Shown: piece after piece, positions 27,401 to 37,655 of the stretch
How the letters are laid out: every line of letters starts with the position of its first letter
Position numbering within the stretch: the stretch's first letter is position 1
DNA from: Janibacter endophyticus
Lineage (GTDB): Bacteria; Actinomycetota; Actinomycetes; Actinomycetales; Dermatophilaceae
Assembly (NCBI RefSeq): GCF_016888335.1
Contig: NZ_JAFEJG010000004.1
Span: forward strand, 2,480,001 to 2,544,000
DNA length: 64,000 bases
Reading direction: 5' to 3'
Translations under genes and position numbers: made by a program
The notes under the pieces: model-generated
Database searches by the model: none
Told to the model about the DNA's origin: nothing
Seen by the model: only the letters and a program-made list of their open reading frames with translations

Positions 27401-28588
27401 ATGGAGTTCCCACGGCCCTTCGCGCCCGAGGAGTACGACCAGCGGCTCGCCGCCGTCCAGCACGAGATGGCGGCCCGCTCGATGGGGGCGCTCGTCGTCG
27501 TCGACCCCGCGAGCATGTACTACCTCTGCGGCTATGACGCGTGGTCCTTCTACATGCCCCAGTGCGTCGCGGTGCCCGCCTCGGGCGACCTGCACCTCTT
27601 CACCCGGGCGATGGACGCCAGCGGCGGACAGATCACCGCGGCCCTGCCCGACGACCGGGTCCACGGGTATCCCGAGACCCTCGTCCACCGACCCGACATC
27701 CACCCCTTCGCCTGGATCGCGGAGCGGGCCGTCGAGATCGGGCTCCTCCCCCGCGCCGCCGGGGCCGAGATCGGCGTCGACCTGGACGCCCACTACTTCT
27801 CGGTCCGCGCCTTCGACGCGCTGCAGGGCGGGGTGGGCCCGGCCCGCGTCGTCGACAGCCACCAGCTCGTCCCGTGGGTCCGGGTCGTGAAGTCTCCCGC
27901 CGAGCAGGAGCTCATGCGGGCCGCCGGCGCGATCAGCACGCGCGCCATGACCGCCGCGCTCGAGACCGCTGCCCCGGGCGTGCGGCAGTGCGACGTCGTC
28001 GCGACGATCCAGCGGGTCCAGACCGAGGGCAGCCCCGAGGCCGGAGGCGACTACCCGGCGATCGTCCCCATGCTCCCGACCGGGCCGACGGCCGGCACCC
28101 CGCACCTCACCTGGACGGACCGGCGCCTGGTGACCGGCGAGGCGACGACGATCGAGCTCGCCGGGGTGCACCGCCGCTACCACGCCCCGCTGGCGCGCAC
28201 CGTCTCGCTGGGCCCGCCACCGCCCCGGCTGCTCCACTGCGCCGGGGCCGTGGACGACGGCCTGCACGCGGCGCTGGCGCTCATGGTGCCGGGCACGCCG
28301 GTCGCCGAGGTGCACCGGGCCTTCAGCACGGCCCTGGCCCGGCACGGCCTGTCGAAGGAGTCCCGCATCGGCTACTCCATCGGGATCGGCTACCCGCCGG
28401 ACTGGGGCGAGCGGACGATCTCGCTGCGCTCGGAGGACCCGAGCGTGCTCGAGACCGGCATGGCCTTCCACCTCATCCTCGGGATGTGGCAGGACGACTG
28501 GGGGTACGAGACCTCCGAGTCGCTCCTCGTCCAGGACGACGGGCCGGAGCGGCTCACCGACGTCCCCCAGGGCATCTACGTCCACTGA
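27401..28588 (+). CDS. M24-fold hydrolase, ectoine hydrolase DoeA/EutD-like
   Basis: A 395-residue two-domain creatinase/aminopeptidase-P fold protein. The motif YYLCGYDAWSFYMPQ near residue 45 and TPHLTW plus RYHAPLARTVSLG match the DoeA/EutD ectoine hydrolase group. The five metal ligands of true M24 peptidases are not visible: the Asp positions read IELAG and LARTV, the His position reads SIGIG, and the EPG Glu is absent. That metal-free state fits EutD/DoeA. No ectoine deacetylase doeB is seen here, so the ectoine substrate is inferred. CACGAT lies 6 nt before the ATG. Confidence 0.75.
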   Translation: MEFPRPFAPEEYDQRLAAVQHEMAARSMGALVVVDPASMYYLCGYDAWSFYMPQCVAVPASGDLHLFTRAMDASGGQITAALPDDRVHGYPETLVHRPDIHPFAWIAERAVEIGLLPRAAGAEIGVDLDAHYFSVRAFDALQGGVGPARVVDSHQLVPWVRVVKSPAEQELMRAAGAISTRAMTAALETAAPGVRQCDVVATIQRVQTEGSPEAGGDYPAIVPMLPTGPTAGTPHLTWTDRRLVTGEATTIELAGVHRRYHAPLARTVSLGPPPPRLLHCAGAVDDGLHAALALMVPGTPVAEVHRAFSTALARHGLSKESRIGYSIGIGYPPDWGERTISLRSEDPSVLETGMAFHLILGMWQDDWGYETSESLLVQDDGPERLTDVPQGIYVH

Positions 28589-28613
28589 CCTCGGGCCCTG
28601 CGACGATGAGGGC

Positions 28614-29651
28614 ATGAGCGAGCCGATGCACCTCTGGATGCGACACGAGTCCCGCACGACCGAGCGACGGGCGCCGCTGACGCCCTCCGACGCCCGCGCG
28701 GTGGTCGAGTCCGGCCACCGGCTGACGGTGGAGCGCTCGCCGCAGCGGGTCTTCGCCGACGACGAGTACGCGGCGGCCGGGGCGGAGCTGGCCGAGCCCG
28801 TGTCGTGGGTCGACGCGCCCGCGGACGCGATCGTCCTCGGGCTCAAGGAGCTGCCCGACGAGCCCGCCGCGCTGGAGCACACGCACATCTTCTTCGGCCA
28901 CGCCTACAAGGGCCAGACCGGCGCCGCCGAGCTCCTCGCCCGCTTCCGCCGTGGTGGCGGCACCCTCCTCGACATCGAGTACCTGACGAAGGGGGGACGT
29001 CGGGTCGTCGCCTTCGGCTACTGGGCGGGGTACGTGGGGGCCGCGCTGGCGGTGCTGCACGACCGCGGCGCCCTGACCGCCCCGCTGGAGCCGATGGAGC
29101 GCAGCACCCTCGACGACCTGCTGCGGTCCTCGACCGGCGACGAGCGCTGCCTCGTCATCGGGGCCCTCGGGCGCAGTGGCACCGGCGCCCGGGACGCCAT
29201 CGCCGTCGCCGGGTGCGAGGCCACCGCGTGGGACATGGCCGAGACGGTCGCGCTCGACAAGGAGTCGCTGCTCGCCCACGACCTCCTCGTCAACTGCGTC
29301 ATGGTCAGCGAGCCCGCTCCCCCCTTCGTCACCGACGAGGACCTCGCGACCCCGGGACGACGGCTGCGGACGCTCTCCGACGTCACGGCGGACTTCACGA
29401 GCGACCTCAACCTGCTGCCGGTCAACCGGGCCGAGACGACGTGGGAGCAGCCGGTCCGCCGGCTCGTCGAGGCGAGCGGGGGCGCTCCGGCCGTCGACAT
29501 CGTCGCGATCGACAACCTGCCCTCGTTGCTGCCGCGCGAGGCGAGCACGACCTTCTCGGCCGACCTGCTGCCCGTCCTGCTCGAGCTCCCGCGGGAGTCC
29601 GAGCCGTGGCGCGCGACGCGAGCCCGGTTCGACGCGGCGACGACCGGCTGA
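28614..29651 (+). CDS. Saccharopine dehydrogenase, NAD+, L-lysine-forming (LYS1 type)
   Basis: A 345-residue alanine-dehydrogenase/LYS1-like oxidoreductase. The N-terminus LWMRHESRTTERRAPLTPSD, then VERSPQRVFADDEY and FFGHAYKGQTG, is typical of yeast LYS1-like enzymes. The NAD domain carries LVIGALGRSGTGARDAI. It interconverts saccharopine with lysine and 2-oxoglutarate. Bacterial members may instead serve lysine breakdown or reduce related imino acids, and the partner lysine-2-oxoglutarate reductase is not here. It follows the DoeA-like gene by 25 bp on the same strand. Confidence 0.83.
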   Translation: MSEPMHLWMRHESRTTERRAPLTPSDARAVVESGHRLTVERSPQRVFADDEYAAAGAELAEPVSWVDAPADAIVLGLKELPDEPAALEHTHIFFGHAYKGQTGAAELLARFRRGGGTLLDIEYLTKGGRRVVAFGYWAGYVGAALAVLHDRGALTAPLEPMERSTLDDLLRSSTGDERCLVIGALGRSGTGARDAIAVAGCEATAWDMAETVALDKESLLAHDLLVNCVMVSEPAPPFVTDEDLATPGRRLRTLSDVTADFTSDLNLLPVNRAETTWEQPVRRLVEASGGAPAVDIVAIDNLPSLLPREASTTFSADLLPVLLELPRESEPWRATRARFDAATTG

Positions 29652-29671
29652 CGCCGGCTCGCCCGGACCGG

Positions 29672-30034
29672 TCAGGGGGCGCCGCGGGGCTCCTCCGCCG
29701 ACCCGAGCGTCTCGGTGAGCTCGTCGGTGATGAGCAGCTCCCGCTGGACCTGCCCGGCGCGGAAGGAGGCCCGGCCCACCATGTGCGAGGCGATCGGGGC
29801 GGTCACACCCTGGAAGGTCGCGACGATGAGCAGCAGGACCGCCACCGGGATGCTCCGCAGCTCGATCGCCAGCCCGATGAGGGCGACGCCGAGACCGACG
29901 ACCTGCGGCTTGGTGCCGGCGTGCATCCGGCTCAGCAGGTCGGGGAAGCGCACCATGCCGATCCCCGCGACGAGCGCGAAGAAGCTCGCGACGATGAAGC
30001 AGACGGCGACGAGGACCTCGAGCACGGCGTTCAT
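29672..30034 (-). CDS. mrpG: Na+/H+ antiporter subunit MrpG
   Basis: A 120-residue membrane subunit with three hydrophobic helices. The MrpG signature GMVRFPDLLSRMHAGTKPQ lies after the first helix. The cytoplasmic C-terminal 35 residues are longer than usual and charged. It is the last gene of the mrpA-G operon and overlaps mrpF by 4 bp. Confidence 0.93.
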   Translation of the reverse strand: MNAVLEVLVAVCFIVASFFALVAGIGMVRFPDLLSRMHAGTKPQVVGLGVALIGLAIELRSIPVAVLLLIVATFQGVTAPIASHMVGRASFRAGQVQRELLITDELTETLGSAEEPRGAP

Positions 30035-30390
30035 CGCATCTCCCCTCGGGCGATGCCCTGGACCGACGTGGCATCGAGGTCCTCGTCGTGCCGGTCCCGC
30101 CCGTCGTCGTCATCGTCATCGTCGTCGTCGGTGCTCGCCGGGTCGATGAAGCGGGCGACCGAGACCGAGCCGATGAAGCCGACGAGGGCGATCACCACGA
30201 GCAGGGGCAGCGCGTCGGTGGAGCGCGTGACGGCCGAGTAGAGGCAGACCGCGATGGCGATGTAGGCGACGATGACGTCGAAGGCCACGGTGCGGTCGAG
30301 GACCGTCGGGCCGATCGTCATCCGGACGATGAGCATGACCAGGCCTGGGCCGAGCATGGCCAGGCAGATGCCGATGACGATCGGGCTCAT
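30031..30390 (-). CDS. mrpF: Na+/H+ antiporter subunit MrpF
   Basis: A 119-residue subunit with three helices and the MrpF block GPTVLDRTVAFDVIVAYI, containing the Asp residues conserved in the family. After the last helix there is an unusual acidic tail with a run of nine Asp (30107-30133 region), making the protein longer than the usual 85-95 residues. It overlaps mrpE and mrpG by 4 bp on either side. Confidence 0.93.
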   Translation of the reverse strand: MSPIVIGICLAMLGPGLVMLIVRMTIGPTVLDRTVAFDVIVAYIAIAVCLYSAVTRSTDALPLLVVIALVGFIGSVSVARFIDPASTDDDDDDDDDGRDRHDEDLDATSVQGIARGEMR

Positions 30391-30950
30391 CGCGATCCCT
30401 CCGTCCCCGCCGGGTCACCGAAGGCCCGAATCAGCTGGCGTTCGGAGCGGAGCACCCGGGCGCGCTCGCGCTCGACCGCCGCCTCGTCACGCGTCCCCAG
30501 GGAGTGGATGAAGAGCGTGTGCGTCGAGCGACGGGCCTCGACGACCACCGAGCCCGGGATGAGCGAGGTGACGATCGCGACGAGCGTGAGGATGAAGTCG
30601 GACTGGCTGCGCAGGTCGACCTCGATCACCGCGTTGCGCGGCACCGACCTGATCCGCAGCACGTGATGGGCGACCGACAGGCTTCCGAGGAAGCACTGCC
30701 AGGTGAAGAAGAAGCCGAAGCCGATGAGCAGCAGCGGCCGCAGCCGACCGTCGATGCGCAGCGGCGGCAGCGGGAAGAGGATCTGCAGCAGTACGGCGAG
30801 CACGAGCCCGCTGATGACGTTGAAGGCATTGATCTCGTACCAGAGCGCGACCCACAGCACAGTGAGCATGACGACGAGCACCGGGTTCACCGCCCCCTTG
30901 CGACGAGGTCGGAGCGTGCCGTCGCGTGCCTTGCGCATCTCGGGGCTCAT
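30387..30950 (-). CDS. mrpE: Na+/H+ antiporter subunit MrpE
   Basis: A 187-residue subunit. A basic N-terminus is followed by hydrophobic helices (VLVVMLTVLWVALWYEINAF and LLLIGFGFFFTWQCFLGSL) and a cytoplasmic ferredoxin-like domain with RSQSDFILTLVAIVTSLIPG, matching MrpE. MrpE is needed for assembly of the complex. It overlaps both neighbours by 4 bp. Confidence 0.92.
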   Translation of the reverse strand: MSPEMRKARDGTLRPRRKGAVNPVLVVMLTVLWVALWYEINAFNVISGLVLAVLLQILFPLPPLRIDGRLRPLLLIGFGFFFTWQCFLGSLSVAHHVLRIRSVPRNAVIEVDLRSQSDFILTLVAIVTSLIPGSVVVEARRSTHTLFIHSLGTRDEAAVERERARVLRSERQLIRAFGDPAGTEGSR

Positions 30951-32713
30951 CGGTGCTCGTCTCCCGGCAGCACGGAGTGCACGTAGATGTCGGGGTCGAG
31001 CAGGTCCGCGGAGGCCCGCTCGGCCAGGCCGTAGAGCGGGCCACCGAGGACCGTGAGGAGGAGGCTCCCGCCGACCATCGCCGCGGCCGCGCCGACCATG
31101 GAGCGCGGGATGCGCTTGTCGACGCCACGGAGCTCGCGCTCGTAGAGGGTCTCCTCGTCGTCGGTGTCGAAGGCCTCGGGCCCGGCCTCGGACTCGGCCC
31201 GCTCCCGCTGCCTGGCCTCGGCGAGCTCGCGTTGCTTCGCGCCGGCCCGCTCACGCTGCTTCGCGAAGGTCGCGGCCTCCCGGAGCGCGTCCGGCTGCCA
31301 CCGCCCGCTGGCGCCGACCCGGACAGACGTCGTCTCGACGAGGTCGTCGCTCGCCTGCTCCTCCTCCACGATCGCCACCGCGAGCTCGTGCGCCTGCGCC
31401 GGGGTGCGCCAGAAGGCCAGGCTCCAGGCCTTGGCGATCGCGTAGAGGGTGAGCAGCGAGGTCACCGCGCTGGCACCCACGAGCGTGTATGCGAGCGGGG
31501 TGCCGACCTCGACGCCGGCGGACATGAGGCCGATCTTGCCGATGAAGCCGGACAACGGCGGGATGCCCGAGAGGTTCATCGCGGGGATGAAGAAGAGGAT
31601 GGCGATGAGGGGCGCGATCCGCGCCAGGCCACCGAGGCGGACGAGCGAGGTGCTGCCCGCGCGCCGCTCGAGGAGACCGAGCACGAGGAAGAGCGCGGTC
31701 TGGATGGTGATGTGGTGGACGACGTAGAAGACCGATCCGGCGACGCCGCCCTTCGTCGCCAGCGCGATGCCGAGGATCATGTAGCCGATGTGGCTCACGA
31801 GCGTGAAGGACAGCAGACGTTTGAGGTCGCTCTGCGCGACCGCGCCGAGGATGCCGATGATCATCGTGAGGAAGGCGACGACGAGCAGCAGGTCGGTCAG
31901 CGGTTGGCCTGGGAAGAGCAGGGTCTGCGTCCGCAGGATCGCGTAGACGCCGACCTTGGTCAGGAGGCCCGCGAAGACCGCGGTGACCGGCGCCGGTGCC
32001 GTCGGGTAGCTGTCGGGCAGCCAGAAGCACAGCGGGAAGATCGCCGCCTTGACCCCGAAGGTCGTGAGGAGGAGCAGCTGGATGGTCAGCGACATCGGCT
32101 CCGGGAGCGCCTGGAGGGCCTCGTGCAGCCGGGCGAGGTTGACCGACCCGGTGGCGCCGTAGACCGCCGCGATCGAGATGAGGAAGAGCATCGAGCTGAG
32201 CATGTTGACGACGACGTAGATCGTCCCCGCGCGGATCCGGCTCTCCGTGCCACCGAGGGTCAGGAGCACGTACGAGGCGAAGAGGAGCATCTCGAAGCTG
32301 ACGAAGATGTTGAAGAGGTCGCCCGAGAGGAAGGCGTTGGAGACGCCGGCGACGAGGATGAGGAAGGTCGGGTGGTAGATCGCGACCGGGGTGTCGCTCG
32401 AGTCGTCGATCATCCCCTGGCCGATGGAGTACACGAGGACGCCCAGCGCGACGGACGTGCTCACGAGCAGCATGAGCGTGGAGAGCCGGTCGGCGACGAG
32501 CGCGATGCCCAGCGGCGGGTCCCAGCCCCCGACCCAGACCGACATCGTGCCGTGCTGGTCGACGTGCCACACGAGGAAGGCGGCCAGGGCCACGACGACG
32601 CTCAGGATGCTCACAGAGACGACGAGCTGGGCCCTCGGACGACGGACGAGGACGAGTGCGAGCCCCGCACCGAGGAGCGGCAGCAGGACGGGGACGGGGA
32701 TCAGGGCGTTCAT
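30947..32713 (-). CDS. mrpD: Na+/H+ antiporter subunit MrpD (proton-channel subunit)
   Basis: A 588-residue, roughly 14-helix NuoL/M/N-like protein. It has FEMLLFASYVLLTLGG and the conserved Glu and Lys helices (KAAIFPLCFWLPDSYPTAPAPV). A cytoplasmic insert of about 100 residues, rich in Lys/Arg/Glu (KQRERAGAKQRELAEARQRE), lies before the last helix; typical MrpD is about 490-500 residues, so this insertion is extra. It translocates protons within the Mrp complex. Overlaps mrpC and mrpE by 4 bp. Confidence 0.94.
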   Translation of the reverse strand: MNALIPVPVLLPLLGAGLALVLVRRPRAQLVVSVSILSVVVALAAFLVWHVDQHGTMSVWVGGWDPPLGIALVADRLSTLMLLVSTSVALGVLVYSIGQGMIDDSSDTPVAIYHPTFLILVAGVSNAFLSGDLFNIFVSFEMLLFASYVLLTLGGTESRIRAGTIYVVVNMLSSMLFLISIAAVYGATGSVNLARLHEALQALPEPMSLTIQLLLLTTFGVKAAIFPLCFWLPDSYPTAPAPVTAVFAGLLTKVGVYAILRTQTLLFPGQPLTDLLLVVAFLTMIIGILGAVAQSDLKRLLSFTLVSHIGYMILGIALATKGGVAGSVFYVVHHITIQTALFLVLGLLERRAGSTSLVRLGGLARIAPLIAILFFIPAMNLSGIPPLSGFIGKIGLMSAGVEVGTPLAYTLVGASAVTSLLTLYAIAKAWSLAFWRTPAQAHELAVAIVEEEQASDDLVETTSVRVGASGRWQPDALREAATFAKQRERAGAKQRELAEARQRERAESEAGPEAFDTDDEETLYERELRGVDKRIPRSMVGAAAAMVGGSLLLTVLGGPLYGLAERASADLLDPDIYVHSVLPGDEHR

Positions 32714-33300
32714 CGGGCCTCCCCCTGCTCGTCGTCCGGTCGTTGCTCGTACCCCTCGTCGCCGTCGCTCGCCGACGCGTCGAGCTCGTCACCCGGCGGG
32801 GCTGCTTCGTCGCCGACCTCGTCGACCTGCTCGCCCGCGACCGGCTCGGTCTCGGGCTCGGCACCCTCCTCCCCGTAGACCTCTTCCTTGTCGTCCTTCG
32901 TCGCCGCCTCGGCAAGGTCGAAGCCGTCGGAGGCCGCATCGGTGCGGGCGAGCCGCCGGATCGCTGCGTCCTCGACGTCGTCCTGGACGTCGTCGTTGCC
33001 GCTGAGCTGCCAGCTGCGGTAGGCCATCGCGAGGAGGAAGGCGGTCGTGCCGAGGGTGATGACGATGGCCGTGAGGACGAAGGCCTGCGGCAGAGGGTCG
33101 GAGATCTCGCTGACGTCATAGCGGTTGACGAGCGGAGCCCGGCCCGACGGTCCGCTGACGACCATGAAGCCGAGGTTGACCCCGTTGCTGAGGAGCACGA
33201 GGCCGACGAGCACGCGGGTCAGCGAGCGCTCGAGCATGAGGTAGACGCCGCAGCCGACGAGGACCATCGTCGCGAGGACGAGGGTGAGGTTGACGGTCAC
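32710..33300 (-). CDS. mrpC: Na+/H+ antiporter subunit MrpC
   Basis: A 196-residue NuoK-like subunit with three helices in the first 100 residues (LATMVLVGCGVYLMLERSL and LPQAFVLTAIVITLG). Typical MrpC is about 115 residues; here some 85 extra residues form an acidic cytoplasmic tail rich in Asp and Glu. GTG start. It overlaps mrpA and mrpD by 4 bp. Confidence 0.93.
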   Translation of the reverse strand: MTVNLTLVLATMVLVGCGVYLMLERSLTRVLVGLVLLSNGVNLGFMVVSGPSGRAPLVNRYDVSEISDPLPQAFVLTAIVITLGTTAFLLAMAYRSWQLSGNDDVQDDVEDAAIRRLARTDAASDGFDLAEAATKDDKEEVYGEEGAEPETEPVAGEQVDEVGDEAAPPGDELDASASDGDEGYEQRPDDEQGEAR

Positions 33301-36176
33301 GTCTGGCCCACCTCCCCCGCGCGCTTCTCTCTTCGGATGTGACGGTCGATCCCCGAGCCCAGCGAGCGCAGCAGGTCGAGCGCCAGCCCGATGACGACGA
33401 GGAAGACGCCGATGTCGAAGAAGAGCGAGCTGACGAGCTTGACGTGACCGAGGACCGGCAGGTCACCCTCGACGACGAAGGACTGGAGCACCTGGCCGCC
33501 GAGCGCGAGCGGCGCGAGTGCCGAGAGCGCCGCGAGGAAGAGGCCGAGACCGAGCACCACGCCGGCGTCGACCGGCGCCGCCTCGTCGAGCTCGTAGCGA
33601 CCTCCGGCGAGGTAGCGCACGACGAGGGCGAGCCCGACGACGATGCCCCCGGCGAAGCCGCCGCCGGGGTTGTTGTGCCCGGCGAAGAGCAGGTAGACGC
33701 CGACGACGAGCATCGCGTGGAAGATCAGGCGGGTGACCACCTCGAAGAGGATCGAGCGGCTCTCCGGCGCGAGGGTCCGCGGCCCCGGGAGCCAGACCCG
33801 GCGGCCCGGGCCGGTCGCGATCTTCGTGACGTCCTTGGGGTAGGGGATCTCGTGGACCCGGCGGATGCCGGCGCTGCGGCTGTCGATGAAGAGGAGCGAC
33901 GCGACCCCGGTGGCGGCCACGAGCAGGACGGCGATCTCGCCGAAGGTGTCCCAGGCGCGGACGTCGACGAGGGTCACGTTGACGACGTTGTAGCCCGCCC
34001 CGAAGTCCACGGCGCCTCGGACGAGCTCAGGGGTGAGCGGCGCCTCCGCCCGGTGCATGGCAGCGACGGTGAGGATGGCCCCGACGACGACCGCCACCGA
34101 GAGCGCGATGAGCATCCGCCAGTAGCGTGTCCGGGCCAACGGGCGGTCGGTGAAGTGCTGGGGCAGACGGCGCAGCACGAGGACGAAGACGACGAGGCTG
34201 ATCGTCTCGATGAGCACCTGGGTCAGGGCGAGGTCGATCGCGCCGTGGAGCAGGAAGAGGACGGCCGTGCCGTAGCCGGTGACGCCCATGAGCAGGACCG
34301 CACGCAGCCGCCGCCGCGACCGGGTGGTGACGAAGGCGGCGCCGGCGATCACGAGGGTCACGACGAGCTGGCCCACGTGCTCGAAGAGCACGACCTCACC
34401 GTCGAAGGAGGTGCGCCACACGACGGCGCCGGGGACGAGGACGACGACGAGCAGGGCGACACCGAGATAGATCGCGAGAGAGCCCCGCTGGGTGAAGCCG
34501 GTCGTCTCGACCGCGACGCGCTCCATCGCCCGGATCCCGGCGCCGTACGCCCGCTCGGCGCTCGCCCCGAAGGAGAGTGCTCCCTGCAGCTGGCCGAAGC
34601 CGTGGCGGACGACGAAGAGCCCGGCTCCGCCGAGCACCGCGAGCACGGAGAGCAGGAGCGGGAGCCCGAGGCCGTGCCACAGGGCGAGCTTCTCGACGTG
34701 GGTGGAGGGGGCCAGCTGCTCGGCGTACGGCCAGAGCTGCTTCGAGAGCCACGGTCCGGCCAGGCCCAGGGCGAGCCCTCCGCCCGCCAGGACGGCCGGG
34801 ACGCCCCAGTAGCCCAGGGCGACCGGACGGCACTCGGTCGGGGTGCCGTCGGTGCTGCGACCCCAGAACGCGCCGTGGAGGAAGCGTGCGGTGTAGGCGA
34901 CGGTGAGGACGGAGCCGAGGGTGAGGACGACGAGCAGCGCCCAGCCGGGGACGCCCTGCAGCCCGGTCCCCTCCCCCTCGCGCGCCACCGCGGCCACGGA
35001 GGTCCACACGCTCTCCTTCGCCACGAAACCGAGCATCGGCGGCAGCCCGGCCATGGACATCGCCGCGAGGACCGCGACGACGAAGACGAGCGGCATCTGC
35101 AGCCGGACGTCGTGAAGCTTGCGGATGTCACGCGTCCCGGCGTGCTTGTCGACGATGCCGACGACGAGGAAGAGCGCCGCCTTGAAGAGCGCGTGCGCGA
35201 GGACCATGGCCAGGCCCGCGAGCGCGGCCATCTGCGTGCCGATCCCCAGGACGACCAGGAGGAAGCCGAGCTGCGAGACGGTGCCGTAGGCGAGGAGCAG
35301 CTTGATGTCGTACTGACGCAACGAGCGCCAGCCGCCGAGCACCATCGTCAGGGCGCCGAGCGGGAGGAGGATCTCGCGCCACCCGGGGACATCGGCGAAG
35401 GCGGGCGCGAGGAGCGCGACGAGGAAGACCCCGGCCTTGACCATCGCCGCCGCGTGCAGGTACGCGCTGACCGGCGTGGGCGCGGCCATCGCGCCCGGCA
35501 GCCAGAAGTGGAAGGGGAAGAGCGCGGACTTGCTGATGGCGCCGAGCAGCAGGAGGACGACCGCCACCGAGAGCATCCCCGAAGCCTCCGGCGGTGAGGC
35601 CAGGAGCTCGCTCACCGAGTAGGTGCCGGCCATCGACCCGATCATGAGGATGCCCACGAGCATGGCGAGCCCGCCGAAGGTCGTGACGATGAGGGCCTGC
35701 TGCGCCGCAGCACGCGCGGATCGCTTCGCCGGGTCGTAGCCGATGAGCAGGAAGCTGAAGATCGTCGTCAGCTCCCAGAAGACGTACGTGATGAGCAGGT
35801 TGTCCGCCCACACCAGCCCGAGCATGGCGCCGGCGAAGGCCGTGAGCGTCCCCGCGAGCAGGCCGCGACCGGGCTCGTCGTCGCGGAAGTAGGCGGCGCA
35901 GTACGCGAGGACGAGTGCTCCGACGCCGGCGACGACGAGGGTCATGACCCACTGGAGGGTGCTCATCGTCAGCGTGACGTCGAGGTCGAGCGCCGGGACC
36001 CAGGACAGGGTCTGGGTGACCCGCCCCTCCCGCACCGCTCCGGCCTGGGCGAGCGCCCAGGCGGTCGTCACGGCAGGGGCGATCGCCATGACGTAGAAGG
36101 TCCGGCTGCCGATGTGGCGGACCAGAGCGGGTGCAGCGGCTCCGAGCACCATGTGCAGGGCCAGGAGCGCTAGCAG
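33297..36176 (-). CDS. mrpA: Na+/H+ antiporter subunit MrpA with fused MrpB domain, probable CTG start
   Basis: About 959 residues. The first 600 or so are a NuoL-like proton channel (FWELTTIFSFLLIGYDP and KSALFPFHFWLPGAMAAPTP). Further helices carry the MrpA C-terminal domain, and the last 150 residues are an MrpB domain (HNNPGGGFAGGIVVGLALV), so mrpA and mrpB are one gene as in other actinobacteria. The first ATG (36152) would cut into the first helix. The CTG at 36176 gives MLALLALHMVLGAAAP, the family start, and has GGAGG at 36182-36186 exactly 5 nt upstream. No ATG, GTG or TTG lies in frame between. Confidence 0.9.
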   Translation of the reverse strand: MLALLALHMVLGAAAPALVRHIGSRTFYVMAIAPAVTTAWALAQAGAVREGRVTQTLSWVPALDLDVTLTMSTLQWVMTLVVAGVGALVLAYCAAYFRDDEPGRGLLAGTLTAFAGAMLGLVWADNLLITYVFWELTTIFSFLLIGYDPAKRSARAAAQQALIVTTFGGLAMLVGILMIGSMAGTYSVSELLASPPEASGMLSVAVVLLLLGAISKSALFPFHFWLPGAMAAPTPVSAYLHAAAMVKAGVFLVALLAPAFADVPGWREILLPLGALTMVLGGWRSLRQYDIKLLLAYGTVSQLGFLLVVLGIGTQMAALAGLAMVLAHALFKAALFLVVGIVDKHAGTRDIRKLHDVRLQMPLVFVVAVLAAMSMAGLPPMLGFVAKESVWTSVAAVAREGEGTGLQGVPGWALLVVLTLGSVLTVAYTARFLHGAFWGRSTDGTPTECRPVALGYWGVPAVLAGGGLALGLAGPWLSKQLWPYAEQLAPSTHVEKLALWHGLGLPLLLSVLAVLGGAGLFVVRHGFGQLQGALSFGASAERAYGAGIRAMERVAVETTGFTQRGSLAIYLGVALLVVVLVPGAVVWRTSFDGEVVLFEHVGQLVVTLVIAGAAFVTTRSRRRLRAVLLMGVTGYGTAVLFLLHGAIDLALTQVLIETISLVVFVLVLRRLPQHFTDRPLARTRYWRMLIALSVAVVVGAILTVAAMHRAEAPLTPELVRGAVDFGAGYNVVNVTLVDVRAWDTFGEIAVLLVAATGVASLLFIDSRSAGIRRVHEIPYPKDVTKIATGPGRRVWLPGPRTLAPESRSILFEVVTRLIFHAMLVVGVYLLFAGHNNPGGGFAGGIVVGLALVVRYLAGGRYELDEAAPVDAGVVLGLGLFLAALSALAPLALGGQVLQSFVVEGDLPVLGHVKLVSSLFFDIGVFLVVIGLALDLLRSLGSGIDRHIRREKRAGEVGQT

Positions 36177-36245
36177 AGGGGCCTCCGGCTGTCGAGCGAT
36201 GCAAGCATCGGCGGTCGGTGGGTCACGGGGAAGGTTACCGGAGAG

Positions 36246-36289
36246 ACGAGCGCGGCCCGACCACGGGGAGGTGGTCGAGCCGCGCTCGT
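36246..36289 (-). terminator. Hairpin terminator downstream of hppD
   Basis: ACGAGCGCGGC pairs with GCCGCGCTCGT (11 bp). After one mismatch a further 7 bp (CGACCAC/GTGGTCG) closes a 6-nt loop. It starts 19 nt after the hppD stop and lies before the mrpA start, so it would isolate the mrp operon. Confidence 0.75.
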
Positions 36290-36308
36290 GCCGCGGGGGC
36301 GCTGCCGG

Positions 36309-37580
<1,272 letters not shown>

Positions 37581-37634
37581 TCAACTTCCGCTGGACTGGG
37601 CAGGATGACCACACCGTTGCCCCCAAGACCGGCC

Positions 37635-37655
37635 TGTGAGCACAATGTGCCACAT
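37635..37655. promoter_or_regulatory. Two adjoining dyads between hppD and the Lrp-type gene
   Basis: TGTGAGCACA (4-bp arms, 2-nt gap) is followed directly by ATGTGCCACAT, an 11-bp perfect dyad that overlaps the regulator's start codon. Lrp/AsnC proteins bind such short dyads in series, so this may be an autoregulatory or hppD control site. Confidence 0.35.

Noticed and set aside
27401-28588. Xaa-Pro aminopeptidase
   Set aside because: The metal-binding residues of the M24 peptidases are absent; DoeA/EutD-like motifs fit better.
30100-30140. A (GAC/GAT) microsatellite as a separate repeat element
   Set aside because: It is within the MrpF coding sequence and encodes its Asp run, so it is described there.
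33339-35597. A 752-codon open frame opposite mrpA
   Set aside because: Antisense to the well-supported MrpA gene, rich in Asp/Glu/Arg without any domain.
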